Assembly (NCBI GenBank): GCA_041689795.1
Contig: JBDNFN010000338.1
Coordinates: forward strand, 17,065-81,064
Length of the DNA: 64,000 nt
Direction of reading: 5' to 3'
Source of the DNA: Fuerstiella sp041689795
Lineage (GTDB): Bacteria > Planctomycetota > Planctomycetia > Planctomycetales > Planctomycetaceae
A model generated the notes under the pieces. It did not search any database, was not told the DNA's origin, and saw only the letters and a program-made list of their open reading frames with translations. Positions 18,524 to 28,727 of this stretch are shown here, piece after piece. Within the stretch, counting starts at the first letter, position 1; every line of letters begins with the position of its first letter. The translations under genes were made by a program, and so were the position numbers.

Positions 18524-19495
18524 ATGGATCTTCGAAATCTTAACTTTTTCGCGCAAGCGGACTCGCCATTTGCCCCCCTGATAAAAGCCGACACGCCGGA
18601 TAAAACCGACGGAATCCTGGGCGAGGCTGCGCAATGGATCGCGGATAATGTTTCTACAGAATGGTTCCTGGGGGTCTTGAGAGCACACGGGCTAAACTTA
18701 CTTAGCGCGGTCGTGGTGTTTGTCGTTGGACGGTGGATTGCCAAAATCGTAACCGCCACCATTGTCCGCGGAGCAAAACGGGCACGCGTTGACGCAACTC
18801 TGGTTGGTTTCCTGAACAACCTGATCTACATGCTATTGCTGACCGCCGTCTGCATCTCTTCGTTACAGCGCCTGGGGGTAGAAACCAACTCGTTGACAGC
18901 GGTACTCGCAGCCGCCGGCTTTGCCGTCGGCATGGCCTTGCAGGGATCATTGGGAAATCTTGCTGCTGGTGTCATGTTAGTATTTTTCAAGCCTTTTCGC
19001 GTCGGAGATACAGTTGAGGTCGCTGGCAACAAAGGCACTGTCGTCGAAATCCAGATCTTCAATACGATTCTACTGACTCTCGACAACGTGCGAATCATCG
19101 TTCCAAACGGGAAGATCACCGACGGAACCATCCAGAACTATTCAGCAGAACGAGAACGGCGAATCGACATTGTTGTAGGCTGCGGCTACAACGACGACAT
19201 TCGGGCCGTGAAACAGAAAATGCAGGAGATTCTGGAAGCTGAGCCGCGAGTGCTGAATTTGCCAGCCCCATTGGTTGCTGTGTCTGAACTTGGAGACAGC
19301 AGCGTCAATTTCGTCGTTCGGCCGTGGGTTCTTAGCGGTGATTATTGGAATGTGCGTTTTTCACTGATGGAACAAATCAAACTAGCGTTTGACGAAAACG
19401 GCTTCACCATTCCATTCCCATCACGCGACCTGTTTCTGCACACACCCGATTCCGCCGCACAGACAACAGTCTTGCGGTCTTCGCGAGCAGCTTAA
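18524..19495 (+). CDS. MscS-family mechanosensitive ion channel
   Basis: 323 residues from ATG 18524, chosen for GGAG 9 nt upstream; ATG 18509 and GTG 18440 are longer options. After an N-terminal amphipathic part, three membrane helices follow: LLSAVVVFVVGRWIAK, LIYMLLLTAVCIS and the pore-lining TM3 LTAVLAAAGFAVGMALQG, then SLGNLAAGVMLVFFKPFRVGD, the hallmark of the family. The cytoplasmic beta domain and C-terminal domain complete the small-MscS layout. It relieves turgor upon osmotic downshift. It stands between queG and trmH in the same direction. Confidence 0.95.
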   Translation: MDLRNLNFFAQADSPFAPLIKADTPDKTDGILGEAAQWIADNVSTEWFLGVLRAHGLNLLSAVVVFVVGRWIAKIVTATIVRGAKRARVDATLVGFLNNLIYMLLLTAVCISSLQRLGVETNSLTAVLAAAGFAVGMALQGSLGNLAAGVMLVFFKPFRVGDTVEVAGNKGTVVEIQIFNTILLTLDNVRIIVPNGKITDGTIQNYSAERERRIDIVVGCGYNDDIRAVKQKMQEILEAEPRVLNLPAPLVAVSELGDSSVNFVVRPWVLSGDYWNVRFSLMEQIKLAFDENGFTIPFPSRDLFLHTPDSAAQTTVLRSSRAA

Positions 19496-19554
19496 CGAAA
19501 GCCTCTGAAACATTTGCCATCGTCAGGCAAGACAGCAGCATTCCCAAAGGATCC

Positions 19555-20247
19555 ATGACGCAAAATCTCACTGAATTTCTGAGTTCATTCCTTTCGGCAG
19601 ACCGACTCCAACGCATTGATGAAGTCGTTCGAAGTCGTACCAGACTTCTGACGATCGTATTGGAAAATATTACGCACAGTCACAATGCCAGCGCTTGCCT
19701 GCGGACATGCGATTGTTTCGGCGTTCAGGATGTGCATGTTGTCGATTCACTGAATAGCTTTAAACTTAACCCCGACATAACGCGAGGTGCAAGTAAATGG
19801 CTGACAATTCATCGATATCAAAACGGCGATAAACAATCAACGGATCACGATTCAGCTTCCGAAGCCTGCATTGCAAGCCTAAAAAATCAAGGTTATCGAA
19901 TCCTGGCGACGTCTCCCTGCCAAAAGAGCGGGCCTCTTCATGAAATCGATATTACGCAAAAGACGGCTATCATCTTTGGTTCCGAAAAACTCGGCGTCAG
20001 CAAGACTGCGATTGCGAATTCCGACGGACTTATCCACGTACCAATGTACGGCTTCACCGAAAGCTTCAACGTTTCGGTTTCAGCGGCGATTGTGCTGCAG
20101 CATCTGACCGAAAAAATTCACCGCTCAGATGCAGCATGGCCCTTATCTCAAGGCGAACAGCGCGAGCTGGTTGAACTATGGATCAGCAAGAGCCTGGGAA
20201 TCAAACTGGCGCCGCTTTGTCGTCGGTTCGCTGCCGACGCAGAATAA
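19555..20247 (+). CDS. trmH: tRNA (guanosine-2'-O-)-methyltransferase TrmH
   Basis: 230 residues, SPOUT-class methyltransferase. The three SpoU motifs are present: HNASACLRTCDCFGVQDVHVV, IIFGSEKLGVS and the knot end MYGFTESFNVSVSAAIVL. Similarity to E. coli TrmH extends over RGASKWL and the overall length, so methylation of G18 in tRNA is the best call. AAGG lies upstream of the ATG. Other SpoU enzymes (RlmB) are less likely because they carry an extra N-terminal domain. Confidence 0.9.
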   Translation: MTQNLTEFLSSFLSADRLQRIDEVVRSRTRLLTIVLENITHSHNASACLRTCDCFGVQDVHVVDSLNSFKLNPDITRGASKWLTIHRYQNGDKQSTDHDSASEACIASLKNQGYRILATSPCQKSGPLHEIDITQKTAIIFGSEKLGVSKTAIANSDGLIHVPMYGFTESFNVSVSAAIVLQHLTEKIHRSDAAWPLSQGEQRELVELWISKSLGIKLAPLCRRFAADAE

Positions 20248-20616
20248 AACGCCAGCAATCCATGGCCAACATTGCAGGAATCGCAATTCACCCAGACTTC
20301 CCACACCACCCTCTTGTTCTGCAAACCCAACAAAATTCCGGGGTTGGCAGTCGCTTTCAGCAGAATCTGCCGGTCGAAAAACGGCTACCAACCGTTACTC
20401 CGGACTCATATTGAGGCGTTTCCCGAAATCCGTTACTTCTACCGGTCTCTTTGGCGGAAGTTATTCCGTTGCTAAAAAACACATCTCACGATTACCTATC
20501 GCGGCCGGATCCTCCTCTCTATTCCCTAGTGCTGATTCATTGTCTCTGCTGTCCCGTCCCTGACGCGACAGCAGGAATCAACAACTGGTCTCCGCGCCAA
20601 CCATACGAGAAGCCCA
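20248..20616. other. Intergenic leader before bamA
   Basis: No gene. A hairpin CTGCTGTC (20546-20553) / GACAGCAG (20567-20574) stands about 42 nt before the bamA start. No U-tract follows, so it may be a leader structure. Nothing else was recognised. Confidence 0.4.
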
Positions 20617-23490
20617 ATGACTTCTTCAAAAGCCAAACAAGCTAAAACTCAGAGCCTTGCAAAGTGCATACTTTGCCTTGCATCTGCGACCCTGGCGACG
20701 GCGCTTGGGATTGCTGGACCTCTTGGTGCAGACGAACTGCCGGCAACAGTCGTTGATGTGCTTATTGAAGGCAACGAAACGATTCCAAGTTCTGTCATTC
20801 TGCAGAAAATATTGACGCAACCCGGTCGGGAAGTCTCAAACCGTCAGCTTCGAGAAGACAAACGCAATTTGATGAATACGCGTTGGTTTTACAGCGTTTC
20901 AGAAAGATTCGAAAAGACGCCAAAGGGCGATACACTGATCTTTCAGGTTCACGAACGACCAATTGTACGGCGTGTGCAGTTTCGAGGCGTCACAAACAGT
21001 CGACGACTGAAGGAACTCGCATCATGGACGGGCCTTAAAGTCGGTAGTCCTTTCGATCATATTGCCAACCGAGAAGCCGTTCATCGCATTAAACAGGAAT
21101 ACAAAGAAAAAGGATACTTCTTCGTCAAAGTCGAACTGGAGCGTGGTGGCCAACCGACTGAACGCGAAGTCGTGTTTCGAATTCATGAAGGCCACAAAGT
21201 TCGCGTTCAGGATCGTTCTGTAAATTTTGCGGGTAAGAATCAGTCAGGCGGCGGACAGCTTTCATGGATGCTGGAGCGGCAGTCGCAGGATGGATCGTTC
21301 GGACTGTCGCCATCGGCAGCCCGGTTGAAAACAAAGCTGGTCACGAAAGAAGCAATCCTTGGCTTCTTCGGTGGACTCTACAAACCAGAAACAATGGAAC
21401 AGGACATTACTGCACTGAAGCAGTACTACCGAGGTCTCGGATTTTTCGATATTTCGATTACCGCTGAGCCCCTGTTCTCCCCGGACCGATCAAGTGTGCG
21501 AATTCAATACACGGTCAACGAAGGCATTCCATATAAGATTCGAGACATCACAGTTAACGGCAACAATGTGATCGCCACGAACCGACTTAGGCGAGACCCG
21601 GAAATGCAGAAAGGTCAGTATTTTAATTCACTGAACCTGTCCAAAGACGTTCGTAGCATGATGGAACAATACGGTGACCGAGGTCACTACTTCGCGTCAG
21701 TTGTACCGGTTCCAAAGTTCACAGAGCAGCCGGGGATTGTTGACATCGCGTTTGAGATCGACGAAGACCGTCCACGCTACGTGCGCAACGTCAATGTGCA
21801 TCTGCAGGGCGACCATCCGCACACGATGGAAGTCGTGCCCATGAATCAGTTGCAGGTCGAACCCGGAGACCTGGCAAATCCAAAACTAATCGCACGAGGA
21901 AAATCACGACTGGCTGGCAGCGGACTGTTCGAACCAAACGTCACCGCAGACGTTGTGCCCGTTGATCCCGATCAAATAATGCAGGCATCTAATTCACGTA
22001 CAATCCGTGGACAAGACGGTACTGGCTATTCGCCTGCATGGACCGACCTGTTTGACCGTCCGTCTGAAGTAACTGCCTACGGACATTCGGTAATGGGGCC
22101 GCCAGGAGTCAGTGAACCCGTTATCAAGAATCAACCGACGGCAAAAGAACATACTGCAGCGGTATCGTTTCTACGCCAGTCGCAAACGCCCAGCGTTGTT
22201 GAGTACGCCGCCTGCAGTCCCGCGAAAATTTTCTATCAGCCACAAAGCTCGTTGCTGACTTCGTCGTTTCCTGATGAAGCAAACGACGACCTGATCATTC
22301 GCGGTCAAAGCCCGGATGGAAATTTCGATCCAACTCAGCCCGGTCGCGGAAACGCAGTACTGGATGGCAGTCCCTACAACAACCAGTTTCAAGCATTGCC
22401 ACCCGGTTGGGTAGACATCAATGTTTCAGCGATGGAAGGCCGCACCGGTCGACTGATGTTCGGAGCCGGCGTCAACAGTGATGCTGGAATCGTCGGATCG
22501 TTTGTCTGGGATGAACGAAACTTCAACCTGTTTCGTCCACCACAGACATTTGCCGACATCATCGAAGGCCGCGCTTGGCGAGGTGGCGGACAAAAGTTCC
22601 GACTGGAAGCCGCTCCGGGTAACACAGTGAGTCGCTATGCTTTAAGCTGGACTGACCCGTACTTTATGTACAGCGATTACAGCCTGAGTGTGAGCGGTTT
22701 CTACTTCAACCGATTCTATCCGGACTGGGACGAAACTCGACTTGGCGGTCGAATTAGCCTGGGACGGCAAATCACACCGGAATGGTCAGTTAACGGTGCT
22801 CTGCGGCTGGAAGATGTTGAAATTAATAACCCGCGTCTCGTGACGGGGCAAACGACTTCCGTTCCGGAACTTGAACAGGTAAGAGGCAGCAGTTTTCTTT
22901 CAACAGTGCGAGGCTCTCTGTCACACGACACTCGCGACTCTTCATTGATGCCGAGCGACGGTCACTTTTATGACGTAGCATACGAACAGGCTTTCGGTGA
23001 CTTCAACTATCCTCGCTGGGAAGGCGAAGCACGACAATACTTCACAGTTTACAACCGTGCCGACGGAAGCGGACGCCACGTGCTGACTCTTGCCGGCAAC
23101 CTCGGCTGGAGTGGTACAGATACGCCCGTATTCGAACGTTACTATGCTGGTGGATTTCAGTCGTTTCGCGGCTTCGCGTTTCGTGGCGTAACGCCTCGTG
23201 GTGCTGACAACATTTCCACAGGCGGTACATTCCAAATGCTTGGAACAGCGGAATACCGAATTCCGGTCACTGCGGATGACATGGTCAACATGGTAGTCTT
23301 CAGCGATATTGGAACGGTCGAACGAGACGTTTCGGTTGATAATTTCCGAGTCACAGTTGGTGTGGGACTTCGAGTTGTTGTTCCGGCAATGGGACCAGTG
23401 CCGTTGGCATTCGACTTTGGCTTCCCAGTCAAGAGTCAAAGCTACGACGACGAAAGAATCTTCAGTTTCTACGTCGGCATCAATCGATAG
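20617..23490 (+). CDS. bamA: Outer-membrane protein assembly factor BamA (Omp85 family)
   Basis: 957 residues. Signal peptide ending near GPLGADE, then POTRA domains (about residues 40-430), each opening with a V..V.I.GN..I pattern such as VVDVLIEGNETIPSSVI and RDITVNGNNVIATNRL. An insert around residues 450-600 has no clear family match. The C-terminal barrel has the typical SLSHDTRDSSLMPSDG strand and the FQSFRGFAFRGV loop, matching the conserved (V)RGF motif. It folds beta-barrel proteins into the outer membrane, which is consistent with the gram-negative type envelope of planctomycetes. It is longer than the E. coli protein (about 810) because of the insert. Confidence 0.93.
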   Translation: MTSSKAKQAKTQSLAKCILCLASATLATALGIAGPLGADELPATVVDVLIEGNETIPSSVILQKILTQPGREVSNRQLREDKRNLMNTRWFYSVSERFEKTPKGDTLIFQVHERPIVRRVQFRGVTNSRRLKELASWTGLKVGSPFDHIANREAVHRIKQEYKEKGYFFVKVELERGGQPTEREVVFRIHEGHKVRVQDRSVNFAGKNQSGGGQLSWMLERQSQDGSFGLSPSAARLKTKLVTKEAILGFFGGLYKPETMEQDITALKQYYRGLGFFDISITAEPLFSPDRSSVRIQYTVNEGIPYKIRDITVNGNNVIATNRLRRDPEMQKGQYFNSLNLSKDVRSMMEQYGDRGHYFASVVPVPKFTEQPGIVDIAFEIDEDRPRYVRNVNVHLQGDHPHTMEVVPMNQLQVEPGDLANPKLIARGKSRLAGSGLFEPNVTADVVPVDPDQIMQASNSRTIRGQDGTGYSPAWTDLFDRPSEVTAYGHSVMGPPGVSEPVIKNQPTAKEHTAAVSFLRQSQTPSVVEYAACSPAKIFYQPQSSLLTSSFPDEANDDLIIRGQSPDGNFDPTQPGRGNAVLDGSPYNNQFQALPPGWVDINVSAMEGRTGRLMFGAGVNSDAGIVGSFVWDERNFNLFRPPQTFADIIEGRAWRGGGQKFRLEAAPGNTVSRYALSWTDPYFMYSDYSLSVSGFYFNRFYPDWDETRLGGRISLGRQITPEWSVNGALRLEDVEINNPRLVTGQTTSVPELEQVRGSSFLSTVRGSLSHDTRDSSLMPSDGHFYDVAYEQAFGDFNYPRWEGEARQYFTVYNRADGSGRHVLTLAGNLGWSGTDTPVFERYYAGGFQSFRGFAFRGVTPRGADNISTGGTFQMLGTAEYRIPVTADDMVNMVVFSDIGTVERDVSVDNFRVTVGVGLRVVVPAMGPVPLAFDFGFPVKSQSYDDERIFSFYVGINR

Positions 23491-23625
23491 TCAGAACAGC
23501 CTGCAAAACACTCGGCCAGTTTTTGTTTGTGGGAAACAGCCTCGCCCAGCGAAATGCGTCGTTCGTCGGCAGGAGTCAGCGCAAAACACTGTAGGATCCG
23601 AACGATCATCTGCTAAACTGCAAAG

Positions 23626-24213
23626 ATGATTGTTGAAGGACTCTTAACCACGACTGACACTGCTGGAAAAGTTAACGTGGCTCCGATGGGGCCAATCATA
23701 CACGGTAACTTTGAAACAATGACGCTGCGCCCGTTTCAAGGGTCGACGACGTACGAAAACCTACTGGCAACACGAGTGGGTGTATTCCACGTTGTTGATC
23801 AGGTGGGACTTCTTGCTGAAGCTGCCATTCGCAGACTCTCGGCCGAAGGCCTGCCACCCATGGAACCAGCTGTTGCCGTTAGTGGCGTGGTGCTGGCAGA
23901 TTGCTGTCGCTGGTTCGAACTTAAGATCATAGACGTTGATGTATCCGACCAACGATCTCGAATGACAGCCCATGTCGTTCATTGCCAGGAACGGCGACCG
24001 CATGTCGGGTTTAACCGAGCCAGGCACGCCGTTATCGAAGCCGCGATTCTGGCTACGCGCGTGCACCTTCTGACACAGGAGGAAATCGAATCCGCATTGC
24101 ATTTTCTAAAGCCAGCCGTTGAAAAAACGGGCGACCAACCCGAACGGGATGCCTTCCAGATGTTGCAGACTTATATTGAAACTCACTATGCAGAGGCACC
24201 TGTGAATGAATGA
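23626..24213 (+). CDS. DUF447 protein linked to tetrahydromethanopterin C1 metabolism
   Basis: 195 residues. The opening VEGLLTTTDTAGKVNVAPMGPI and the segment RPFQGSTTYENLLATRVGVFHVVD match DUF447, a flavin-reductase-like split-barrel fold. In planctomycetes and methylotrophs this family is found with genes for tetrahydromethanopterin-dependent formaldehyde oxidation. The next gene, overlapping by 8 bp, is the RFAP synthase of the same pathway, which supports the link. Its exact reaction is not established. Confidence 0.88.
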   Translation: MIVEGLLTTTDTAGKVNVAPMGPIIHGNFETMTLRPFQGSTTYENLLATRVGVFHVVDQVGLLAEAAIRRLSAEGLPPMEPAVAVSGVVLADCCRWFELKIIDVDVSDQRSRMTAHVVHCQERRPHVGFNRARHAVIEAAILATRVHLLTQEEIESALHFLKPAVEKTGDQPERDAFQMLQTYIETHYAEAPVNE

Positions 24214-25195
24214 CGTGGAGGTCATCGCTGGTTCGCGTTTGCACTTTGGGCTGCTATGTGCCCCAGACGGCGGTCGCTGGAATTATGGGGGCATCGGTAT
24301 GATGCTCGATCAGCCGCATTGGCATTTTCACTTTGGGCTAAACCTTCCGAACACTACCGACAGCATAGTTGCCTCGCCCGACGTCACTGGACGACTGGAG
24401 CGCATACTGGTGTCGTTTCGTCAGATCCACACTGAACTGCCAGCCATCAGAATCACAACCCAAAGCGAAGCGTCACTACATGCCGGACTCGGCGCGGGTA
24501 CTCAACTGACACTTGCTGCCGTGTCTGCCATGCGCTTGCTTCTGGGTCAGTCACGGCCGACCGACGTGGGACAGATTGCAGAGACATTTGGACGGAGTCG
24601 CCGATCTGCTGTGGGAACATTCGGTTTTGACCATGGTGGTTTCATTGTCGACTTTGGAAGATCAATGCCAGAAGGAAATCAGATCAAGCGATTTCGTTTT
24701 CCAGATAAATGGCGAATGGTACTTCTAACACCCCGAGCTTCAGCAGGACTGTTTGGTGATACCGAAGAATCATTCTTTGGCAAACAGGACACACTGGATG
24801 GCAACATCATCCAGAGGCTGGAAACGATTATCGAAGACGAGCTTATCGTCGCGTTGACACAGGAAGATCTTAGTCGTTTCGCGGACAGCCTGGCGGCATA
24901 CGGAAACCTGGCCGGTGAGTTTTATGCTTCAGCTCAGGGAGGAATTTTTTCCAGCGCACTGTTGCGGCCCGTTGTTGCCTGGCTGGAAAACCGCGGCATT
25001 CATGGAGCCGTCCAATCATCGTGGGGACCGACGATTTGCATTCCTGCTGCCAGTGAGTTAGATGCTGCCAGTGTGCGCGACACTGTTTTAAAGCATCCCG
25101 CGGCAAACCAGATTGACATCACCATTGCCAAGGGACTCAACACTGGAACAACCATTAAAACGCTGGCTCCGGAAAATCAACGATCGTTAGGATAA
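24206..25195 (+). CDS. Beta-ribofuranosylaminobenzene 5'-phosphate (RFAP) synthase, GHMP-kinase fold
   Basis: 329 residues. GSRLHFGLL at the start and the glycine-rich loop LHAGLGAGTQLTLA show the GHMP-type fold, and the FGFDHGGFIVDFG segment is family specific. The enzyme joins 4-aminobenzoate (or hydroxybenzoate) to PRPP with loss of CO2, the first committed step of methanopterin synthesis. Start ATG overlaps the end of the DUF447 gene, indicating coupling. The 3' end overlaps the opposing glycosyltransferase gene by 19 bp. Confidence 0.92.
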   Translation: MNDVEVIAGSRLHFGLLCAPDGGRWNYGGIGMMLDQPHWHFHFGLNLPNTTDSIVASPDVTGRLERILVSFRQIHTELPAIRITTQSEASLHAGLGAGTQLTLAAVSAMRLLLGQSRPTDVGQIAETFGRSRRSAVGTFGFDHGGFIVDFGRSMPEGNQIKRFRFPDKWRMVLLTPRASAGLFGDTEESFFGKQDTLDGNIIQRLETIIEDELIVALTQEDLSRFADSLAAYGNLAGEFYASAQGGIFSSALLRPVVAWLENRGIHGAVQSSWGPTICIPAASELDAASVRDTVLKHPAANQIDITIAKGLNTGTTIKTLAPENQRSLG

Positions 25196-25860
25196 AATCG
25201 AGCCAGACGATCTGGTGACACGCCCATTTGAGCAGCGGCAATCAGGCACCAATTGCGCAGAGTCTGGAGAAACACGCCGCGGCGTTTCCAGCGACGAGCT
25301 GAAACAAGTAGCGGACTGTTTAACACAACAATTCTGCCCCGCCGTTTGAGGATCTTCATGAGAAAAAGATCTTCCATGAACTTCATAGCGGGAAATCCAC
25401 CAATCTCCTGAAACGTGTCGGCACGGACAAAAATCGCCTGATCTCCATAGGCCCATTTCAACACGGCGGCACGTGAATGATTACCGGCTTCCAGGCAGCG
25501 AAACGCCAAACCCGGCTCATCTATTCGTTGCCGAAAACATCCCGCAACTATATTCGAATCTGAGACCATCCGATTTTTGAGTTCGACGATGGCTCCAGAA
25601 TTCAGGCAGCAATCGGCATGCAGAAACAGCAGTACGTCACCGGTCGCATGGTCTGCTCCGATATTCTGCTGAGCAGACCGACCGGGCGAAGGTGCGACAA
25701 TTACGCCAGCGTGTGCGGTCGCCACGGCAAAAGTATTGTCCGTGCTACCACCGTCAACAACAAAAATTTCATCCGCCCCTGCAGACCGAGCGCTTTTGAT
25801 GGCTGCAACGACAGCAACTTCTTCATTCAGCACGGGAATAATGACCGATACTTTCAGCAC
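25177..25860 (-). CDS. Family 2 glycosyltransferase (TIGR04283 type)
   Basis: 227 residues from a GTG with GGAA 8 nt upstream. The GT-A fold shows VSVIIPVLNEE, VDGGSTDNT, APSPGRSAQQNIGA and the metal-binding FLHADCC (D-x-D variant), followed by FMEDLFLMKIL. This set matches the small GT2 branch TIGR04283, sometimes annotated as arsenosugar glycosyltransferase. The acceptor is unknown. The gene converges on the RFAP synthase gene and is downstream of glnD on the same strand, separated by about 140 bp. Confidence 0.87.
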   Translation of the reverse strand: MLKVSVIIPVLNEEVAVVAAIKSARSAGADEIFVVDGGSTDNTFAVATAHAGVIVAPSPGRSAQQNIGADHATGDVLLFLHADCCLNSGAIVELKNRMVSDSNIVAGCFRQRIDEPGLAFRCLEAGNHSRAAVLKWAYGDQAIFVRADTFQEIGGFPAMKFMEDLFLMKILKRRGRIVVLNSPLLVSARRWKRRGVFLQTLRNWCLIAAAQMGVSPDRLARFYPNDR

Positions 25861-25998
25861 CGCTTGTTTCCGTTATGCCGTGACATTGTTGCCTGCCAAT
25901 CTTGCCTTAAACTGAATCGTCGCCGCCATTTGCGAGTTTCGTCTAATGAACTTTGTTTCACACGAGTCAAAACCGGGCACGTTTTTCTGTCATTTGTT

Positions 25999-28665
25999 CT
26001 AAGTAGACTGCGCCTGCAACTCAATCAGTTCATGCATCAATGCAGCGCGAAGCTTCTCAATTTGTTCAACTGATTTAAGCTTATTTCCGTGCTGGTCAAC
26101 CACATAAAAAACGTCGACCACCTGATCGATATTTGTGGCAATTCGCGTCAATTCAACCGACAACCCGTGCTGGTAAAGAGTCAATGCCAGTGTGTATAGC
26201 AAGCCCGGACTGTCCATTGCGAAGACATCAATCACCGTATGTTTTTCTGAACAATCGTTGTCGATCGAAACATGAGGATCAACCACTTCAATAGCCTTGC
26301 TCTGCTTCTTCATCCGAAACAGCCCACTGCGTCGGAAGATGTGATCGACCGTCTGTTTTCCAGTCAACACGTCGACCACAGCATCGGAAACCTCTTGAAT
26401 CCTCTGAGTCGGTACCGTCCCAATAAAATCATTGTCGCTGACGAGAAATGAGCCAATCATTGTCGATTCAGCCGTCGTACAGGATTGAGCAGCGTGAATG
26501 TCCATTCTTAGCCCGGAGAGCACACCGGCAATCTTGTGAAAGCTTGCTGCTTCGTGCCGATTTCCAGCAAATGCTCGATAGGTGACTGTGTCCGTTTCAG
26601 CATCGTAATCGCCTTCAATCCTGACCCCGATATCCGACAACTGCTGAATGGAATCAAGGTCTTTGGCAATCCTTTCAGGTTCCTCCATCATCAAATAAAA
26701 GGGCGGCAACGCATCAAGCTGACGGTCAATCCAGGCCGGCCACTTTTCTGATTCATTGGGGCTGACCGGGACGATCGATGATCGCACGTGCTCGCGAATC
26801 AACTGCAGACGCTCACGCTCCAGATGGTTAAAAGGTCGACCACTGAGTATCAGCATCGTGCGATTGTAAAGATCCGCCAGCAGGTCACCCTTCCAATCCG
26901 TCCAGACTTCAGGCCCCACTGCCTTGATGTCTGCCACGGACAGCACATACAGCATCCTCAGCAGTTCGGGAGCGCCGACAAGGCGAGCAAATTCAATCAA
27001 CAGCGCCTGATCAGTAATGTCGCGTCGAAATGCGAGATCCGGCATAACAAGATGGTACCGCACAAGAAACATCACCATCCGTTTCTTGTTCTCCGGCGTC
27101 TGAAGTCGCACGGCAACTTCTTCGGCAATCTGTTCTCCGATGATGCTGTGATCCCCATCGCGACTTTTGCCAATGTCGTGCAGAATCAACGAAAGGTGCA
27201 ATGTGGCTTTGTGTCGGACGCTTCTGTAGGCCGTTCCGACGGGAGTCTGATCATTTGCAAAGCCAACAACTTCGTCGATTGTTTTCAGAGTATGCTCATC
27301 AACCGTGTAGCTGTGATACTGATTGAACTGCATTAGATATCGAATTTCAGACACAGCCGGTAACAACCAGTCCAGAACTCTGGTTTCGTACATTGCTCGC
27401 AGCGTTAACGGCAAACCTTCTCCGGAACGCAGGATGGATCGAAACCAACTGCAACATTTGCGTCCGGGCTCTTCCGGCAATTTCCCCGCCAGCTTTCCGA
27501 TCATTTTCCGGAGCCCTGCTGACAGTTGTACCTTTTCCGATGCTGCAGTCGCAAATACTTCCATGAGTTTCTCGGGGTGTTTTTTCATAGCCTTCAGAAA
27601 CTCTTCCGTGACATTCAAAACTCCATCGTGAATCGTAAACCCGGCCGGGCTGCGGGATGGCAGAATGGCACTCTTCAGACGGCCAAACAAAGAAGGACGG
27701 TGTTCTGTTTCCGCGACGCGACGCACAATTTCAGCAACTCGAGAAGTCTGCCGAAAATATTCCTGCATGAAACTCTCGACGGCTTTCCGTGGGTCGAGAT
27801 TTTCAACGCCCTGGCTACGGACAATCTCCAACTGAAGATCACGCGTCAGCACGTCCTGCTTTAAACCTGCTCGGCAGTGCAACTGCAGACGCAGTGACGT
27901 TAGAAACTCATCAGCCTGGCTAAGAACGGCGAGTTCCTGAGTCCGAATGTCACCATGTTCCAGCAGCGATGAAGGATGGGAGTCTCCATACTGAGCAAAT
28001 GCGACCCAGCGCATTAGATGCAGGTCTCTCAGGCCACCCGGAGAACGCTTCACATCCGGCTCAAGCTGATTGACAGAATCACCTCGAGCCATCCATTCGT
28101 CTCTCCGCGATGATACACATGCAGCGACAAATCGATCTGCCGGATCGCGGAACACTTTCTTTTCGACAAGCCGAGAAAGTGATTTAAACATCGCTGCGCT
28201 ACCGAGCAACAGCCGCATATCGACCAGTGAGGTCGCAAACTGCACGTCCTCATTGGCAAACCGAACGACATCTTCCGGTGTGCGAATACTATGACCCAAC
28301 TGAAACCCGGTGTCCCAACAATCACGCACAAACGCAGACAGGACGGGTTCAAGCTTTGAAATAGACTTTGCCGTCGCGACCAGCAGCAGGTCGATATCAG
28401 AGTACGGGGCAGGGCGGCGGCGACCGTTTCCGCCGACGCAGATCACAGAAAAATCAGCAGACTCACTTACGCCCGAGGCGGCCAAAGTGGACCGGATCAT
28501 CTGCTGCAGCAGACCATCCAACTGGTCCGAAAACCAGTTGCAGATTTCAATGCCACTTTCTCCAGCCTCGTGTCTGACCTTGGCCTCAGCGCGAAGAGTT
28601 TTCACGAGCTCTCGACGATGCTGAATAGTTGCGAGATTTGGAGCAGGAGCTGATTCGCTGGCCAC
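25999..28665 (-). CDS. glnD: [Protein-PII] uridylyltransferase / uridylyl-removing enzyme GlnD
   Basis: 888 residues from GTG 28665, almost the length of E. coli GlnD (890). The nucleotidyltransferase centre is GGNGRRRPAPYSDIDLLLV. A GlnE/GlnD-type helical domain is followed by an HD domain with LHDIGKSRDGDHS, and two C-terminal ACT domains sense glutamine. It uridylylates PII when glutamine is low and removes UMP when it is high. The frame is open up to 28791, but that extension contains the glnB terminator, so the GTG inside YPVASES is the likely start. Its partner glnB is immediately upstream. Confidence 0.92.
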   Translation of the reverse strand: MASESAPAPNLATIQHRRELVKTLRAEAKVRHEAGESGIEICNWFSDQLDGLLQQMIRSTLAASGVSESADFSVICVGGNGRRRPAPYSDIDLLLVATAKSISKLEPVLSAFVRDCWDTGFQLGHSIRTPEDVVRFANEDVQFATSLVDMRLLLGSAAMFKSLSRLVEKKVFRDPADRFVAACVSSRRDEWMARGDSVNQLEPDVKRSPGGLRDLHLMRWVAFAQYGDSHPSSLLEHGDIRTQELAVLSQADEFLTSLRLQLHCRAGLKQDVLTRDLQLEIVRSQGVENLDPRKAVESFMQEYFRQTSRVAEIVRRVAETEHRPSLFGRLKSAILPSRSPAGFTIHDGVLNVTEEFLKAMKKHPEKLMEVFATAASEKVQLSAGLRKMIGKLAGKLPEEPGRKCCSWFRSILRSGEGLPLTLRAMYETRVLDWLLPAVSEIRYLMQFNQYHSYTVDEHTLKTIDEVVGFANDQTPVGTAYRSVRHKATLHLSLILHDIGKSRDGDHSIIGEQIAEEVAVRLQTPENKKRMVMFLVRYHLVMPDLAFRRDITDQALLIEFARLVGAPELLRMLYVLSVADIKAVGPEVWTDWKGDLLADLYNRTMLILSGRPFNHLERERLQLIREHVRSSIVPVSPNESEKWPAWIDRQLDALPPFYLMMEEPERIAKDLDSIQQLSDIGVRIEGDYDAETDTVTYRAFAGNRHEAASFHKIAGVLSGLRMDIHAAQSCTTAESTMIGSFLVSDNDFIGTVPTQRIQEVSDAVVDVLTGKQTVDHIFRRSGLFRMKKQSKAIEVVDPHVSIDNDCSEKHTVIDVFAMDSPGLLYTLALTLYQHGLSVELTRIATNIDQVVDVFYVVDQHGNKLKSVEQIEKLRAALMHELIELQAQST

Positions 28666-28687
28666 GGGATACCGTTTACAGGGTGTC

Positions 28688-28727
28688 AAAAAACAAAAAG
28701 GCAGGCCGAATGGGCATTCGACCTGCC
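28688..28727 (-). terminator. Rho-independent terminator between glnB and glnD
   Basis: On the minus strand GGCAGG...CCTGCC (28727 to 28700), with an inner CGAATG/ATTCG pairing, is followed by TTTTTGTTTTTT (28699-28688). It would end most glnB transcripts and leave glnD to read-through, and it sits inside the falsely extended glnD frame. Confidence 0.88.

Noticed and set aside
22942..23439. 165-codon minus-strand ORF inside bamA
   Set aside because: It is antisense to the conserved barrel region of bamA; codon composition is that of a shadow frame.
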